Origin: Lentisphaeria bacterium
Lineage (GTDB): Bacteria; Verrucomicrobiota; Lentisphaeria; JABSQK01; UBA12247
DNA length: 6,613 nt
Assembly: GCA_003477185.1 (NCBI GenBank)
Contig: DMTJ01000109.1
Span: 1 to 6,613 of the forward strand
Reading direction: 5' to 3'
The notes under the pieces were generated by a model. It made no database searches and was not told the origin of the DNA. It saw only the letters and a program-made list of their open reading frames with translations. The translations under genes and the position numbers were made by a program. This document shows positions 6,264 to 6,613 of this stretch, in pieces (the stretch's first letter is position 1; every line of letters begins with the position of its first letter).

Positions 6264-6613
6264 CCTTTAGCTCCTTTGCCCCGGGCATAGACGTCCTCGT
6301 AGCGAATGATGTCATCTTCGCCCAGATAGCTGCCGGTTTGGACCTCGATCAAGGTTAGCGGCACTGTTCCCGGATTTTCCATCCGGTGGATGGCGCCGAG
6401 GGGTATGTAGACGGACTGGTTTTCGGCGATCAGCTTGACCTCGCTGTCTACAGTCACCTTGGCAGTGCCTTCAACGACGATCCAGTGCTCTGCGCGGTGG
6501 TGGTGGCTCTGGAGCGACAGAGCCGCGCCGGGGTGGACGACGATGCGCTTCACCTGGAACCGCGGGCCGATGACGAGACTCTCATACCAGCCCCAGGGGC
6601 GGTAGTCGCGGGG
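6260..6613 (-). CDS. manC: Mannose-1-phosphate guanylyltransferase/mannose-6-phosphate isomerase, C-terminal cupin domain (partial)
   Basis: The frame is open to the window edge and opens with [20 protein letters not shown], the well-known start of the C-terminal isomerase domain of ManC/AlgA-type bifunctional enzymes, so this is the last 117 residues of a longer gene and not a small cupin. The cupin metal site is visible: [14 protein letters not shown] (first motif, His/His/Glu) and [14 protein letters not shown] (second motif, with His). The domain interconverts fructose-6-P and mannose-6-P; the missing N-terminal part would make GDP-mannose. Its stop TGA (6262-6260) overlaps the ATG of ugd, so the two form an operon for nucleotide-sugar supply. 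A GTG at 6553 lies inside the domain and is not the start. A single-domain mannose-6-phosphate isomerase is less likely but cannot be excluded from the window alone. Confidence 0.87.
   Translation of the reverse strand, partial: PRDYRPWGWYESLVIGPRFQVKRIVVHPGAALSLQSHHHRAEHWIVVEGTAKVTVDSEVKLIAENQSVYIPLGAIHRMENPGTVPLTLIEVQTGSYLGEDDIIRYEDVYARGKGAKG
6261..6276 (-). promoter_or_regulatory. Ribosome-binding site and ATGA start/stop overlap for ugd
   Basis: AAGGAG lies seven bases before the ugd ATG, inside the last codons of the cupin gene, and the ATG shares bases with that gene's TGA. This fixes the ugd start at 6263 and indicates translational coupling. Confidence 0.8.

Overview
The window reads as three unrelated pieces of DNA joined together, most likely a chimeric contig from a mixed marine sample or from an algal culture with bacteria. 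No single genome explains it well. Piece A (about 1-1300, minus strand) is eukaryotic, very GC-rich and microalga-like: a protein-coding gene with a good Kozak start and two short spliceosomal introns. Piece B (from somewhere in 1281-1426 to about 5350, plus strand) is the head-packaging module of a lambda-like tailed phage or prophage of alphaproteobacterial (Rhodobacteraceae-like) character. Piece C (about 5346-6613, minus strand) is bacterial polysaccharide-precursor DNA.

Piece A: one gene runs leftwards from ATG 1280 as exon 1 (1280-849), intron 2 (848-724), exon 2 (723-190), intron 1 (189-87) and exon 3 (86-1, cut by the window edge). Introns are numbered by map position; the first transcribed is 'intron 2'. 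The notable point is that both introns carry the same core of about 81 bp, with 3 substitutions and one 1-base indel between copies. The core begins with the 5' splice site (GTGAGTG) and contains a CTAAC branch-point match. Each intron is also flanked by a short direct duplication (17 bp and 9 bp) at its splice boundaries. Together these are the hallmarks of introners, mobile elements that create introns. No function is recognised for the host protein.

Piece B: small terminase, large terminase (GpA type), a gpW-like head-tail joining protein and a portal protein lie in the canonical lambda order with spacings of a few bases or overlaps. They would cut and pump phage DNA into the prohead through the portal. 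The portal gene stops prematurely at the second junction. A small perfect inverted repeat lies just upstream of the terminase operon.

Piece C: the C-terminal cupin domain of a ManC/AlgA-type mannose-1-phosphate guanylyltransferase/mannose-6-phosphate isomerase (truncated by the window edge) is translationally coupled through an ATGA overlap to a UDP-glucose 6-dehydrogenase gene. The latter loses its C-terminal domain at the same point where the portal gene breaks. The two enzymes supply GDP-mannose and UDP-glucuronate for exopolysaccharide or capsule.

No rRNA, tRNA, CRISPR array or bacterial transposase was seen.
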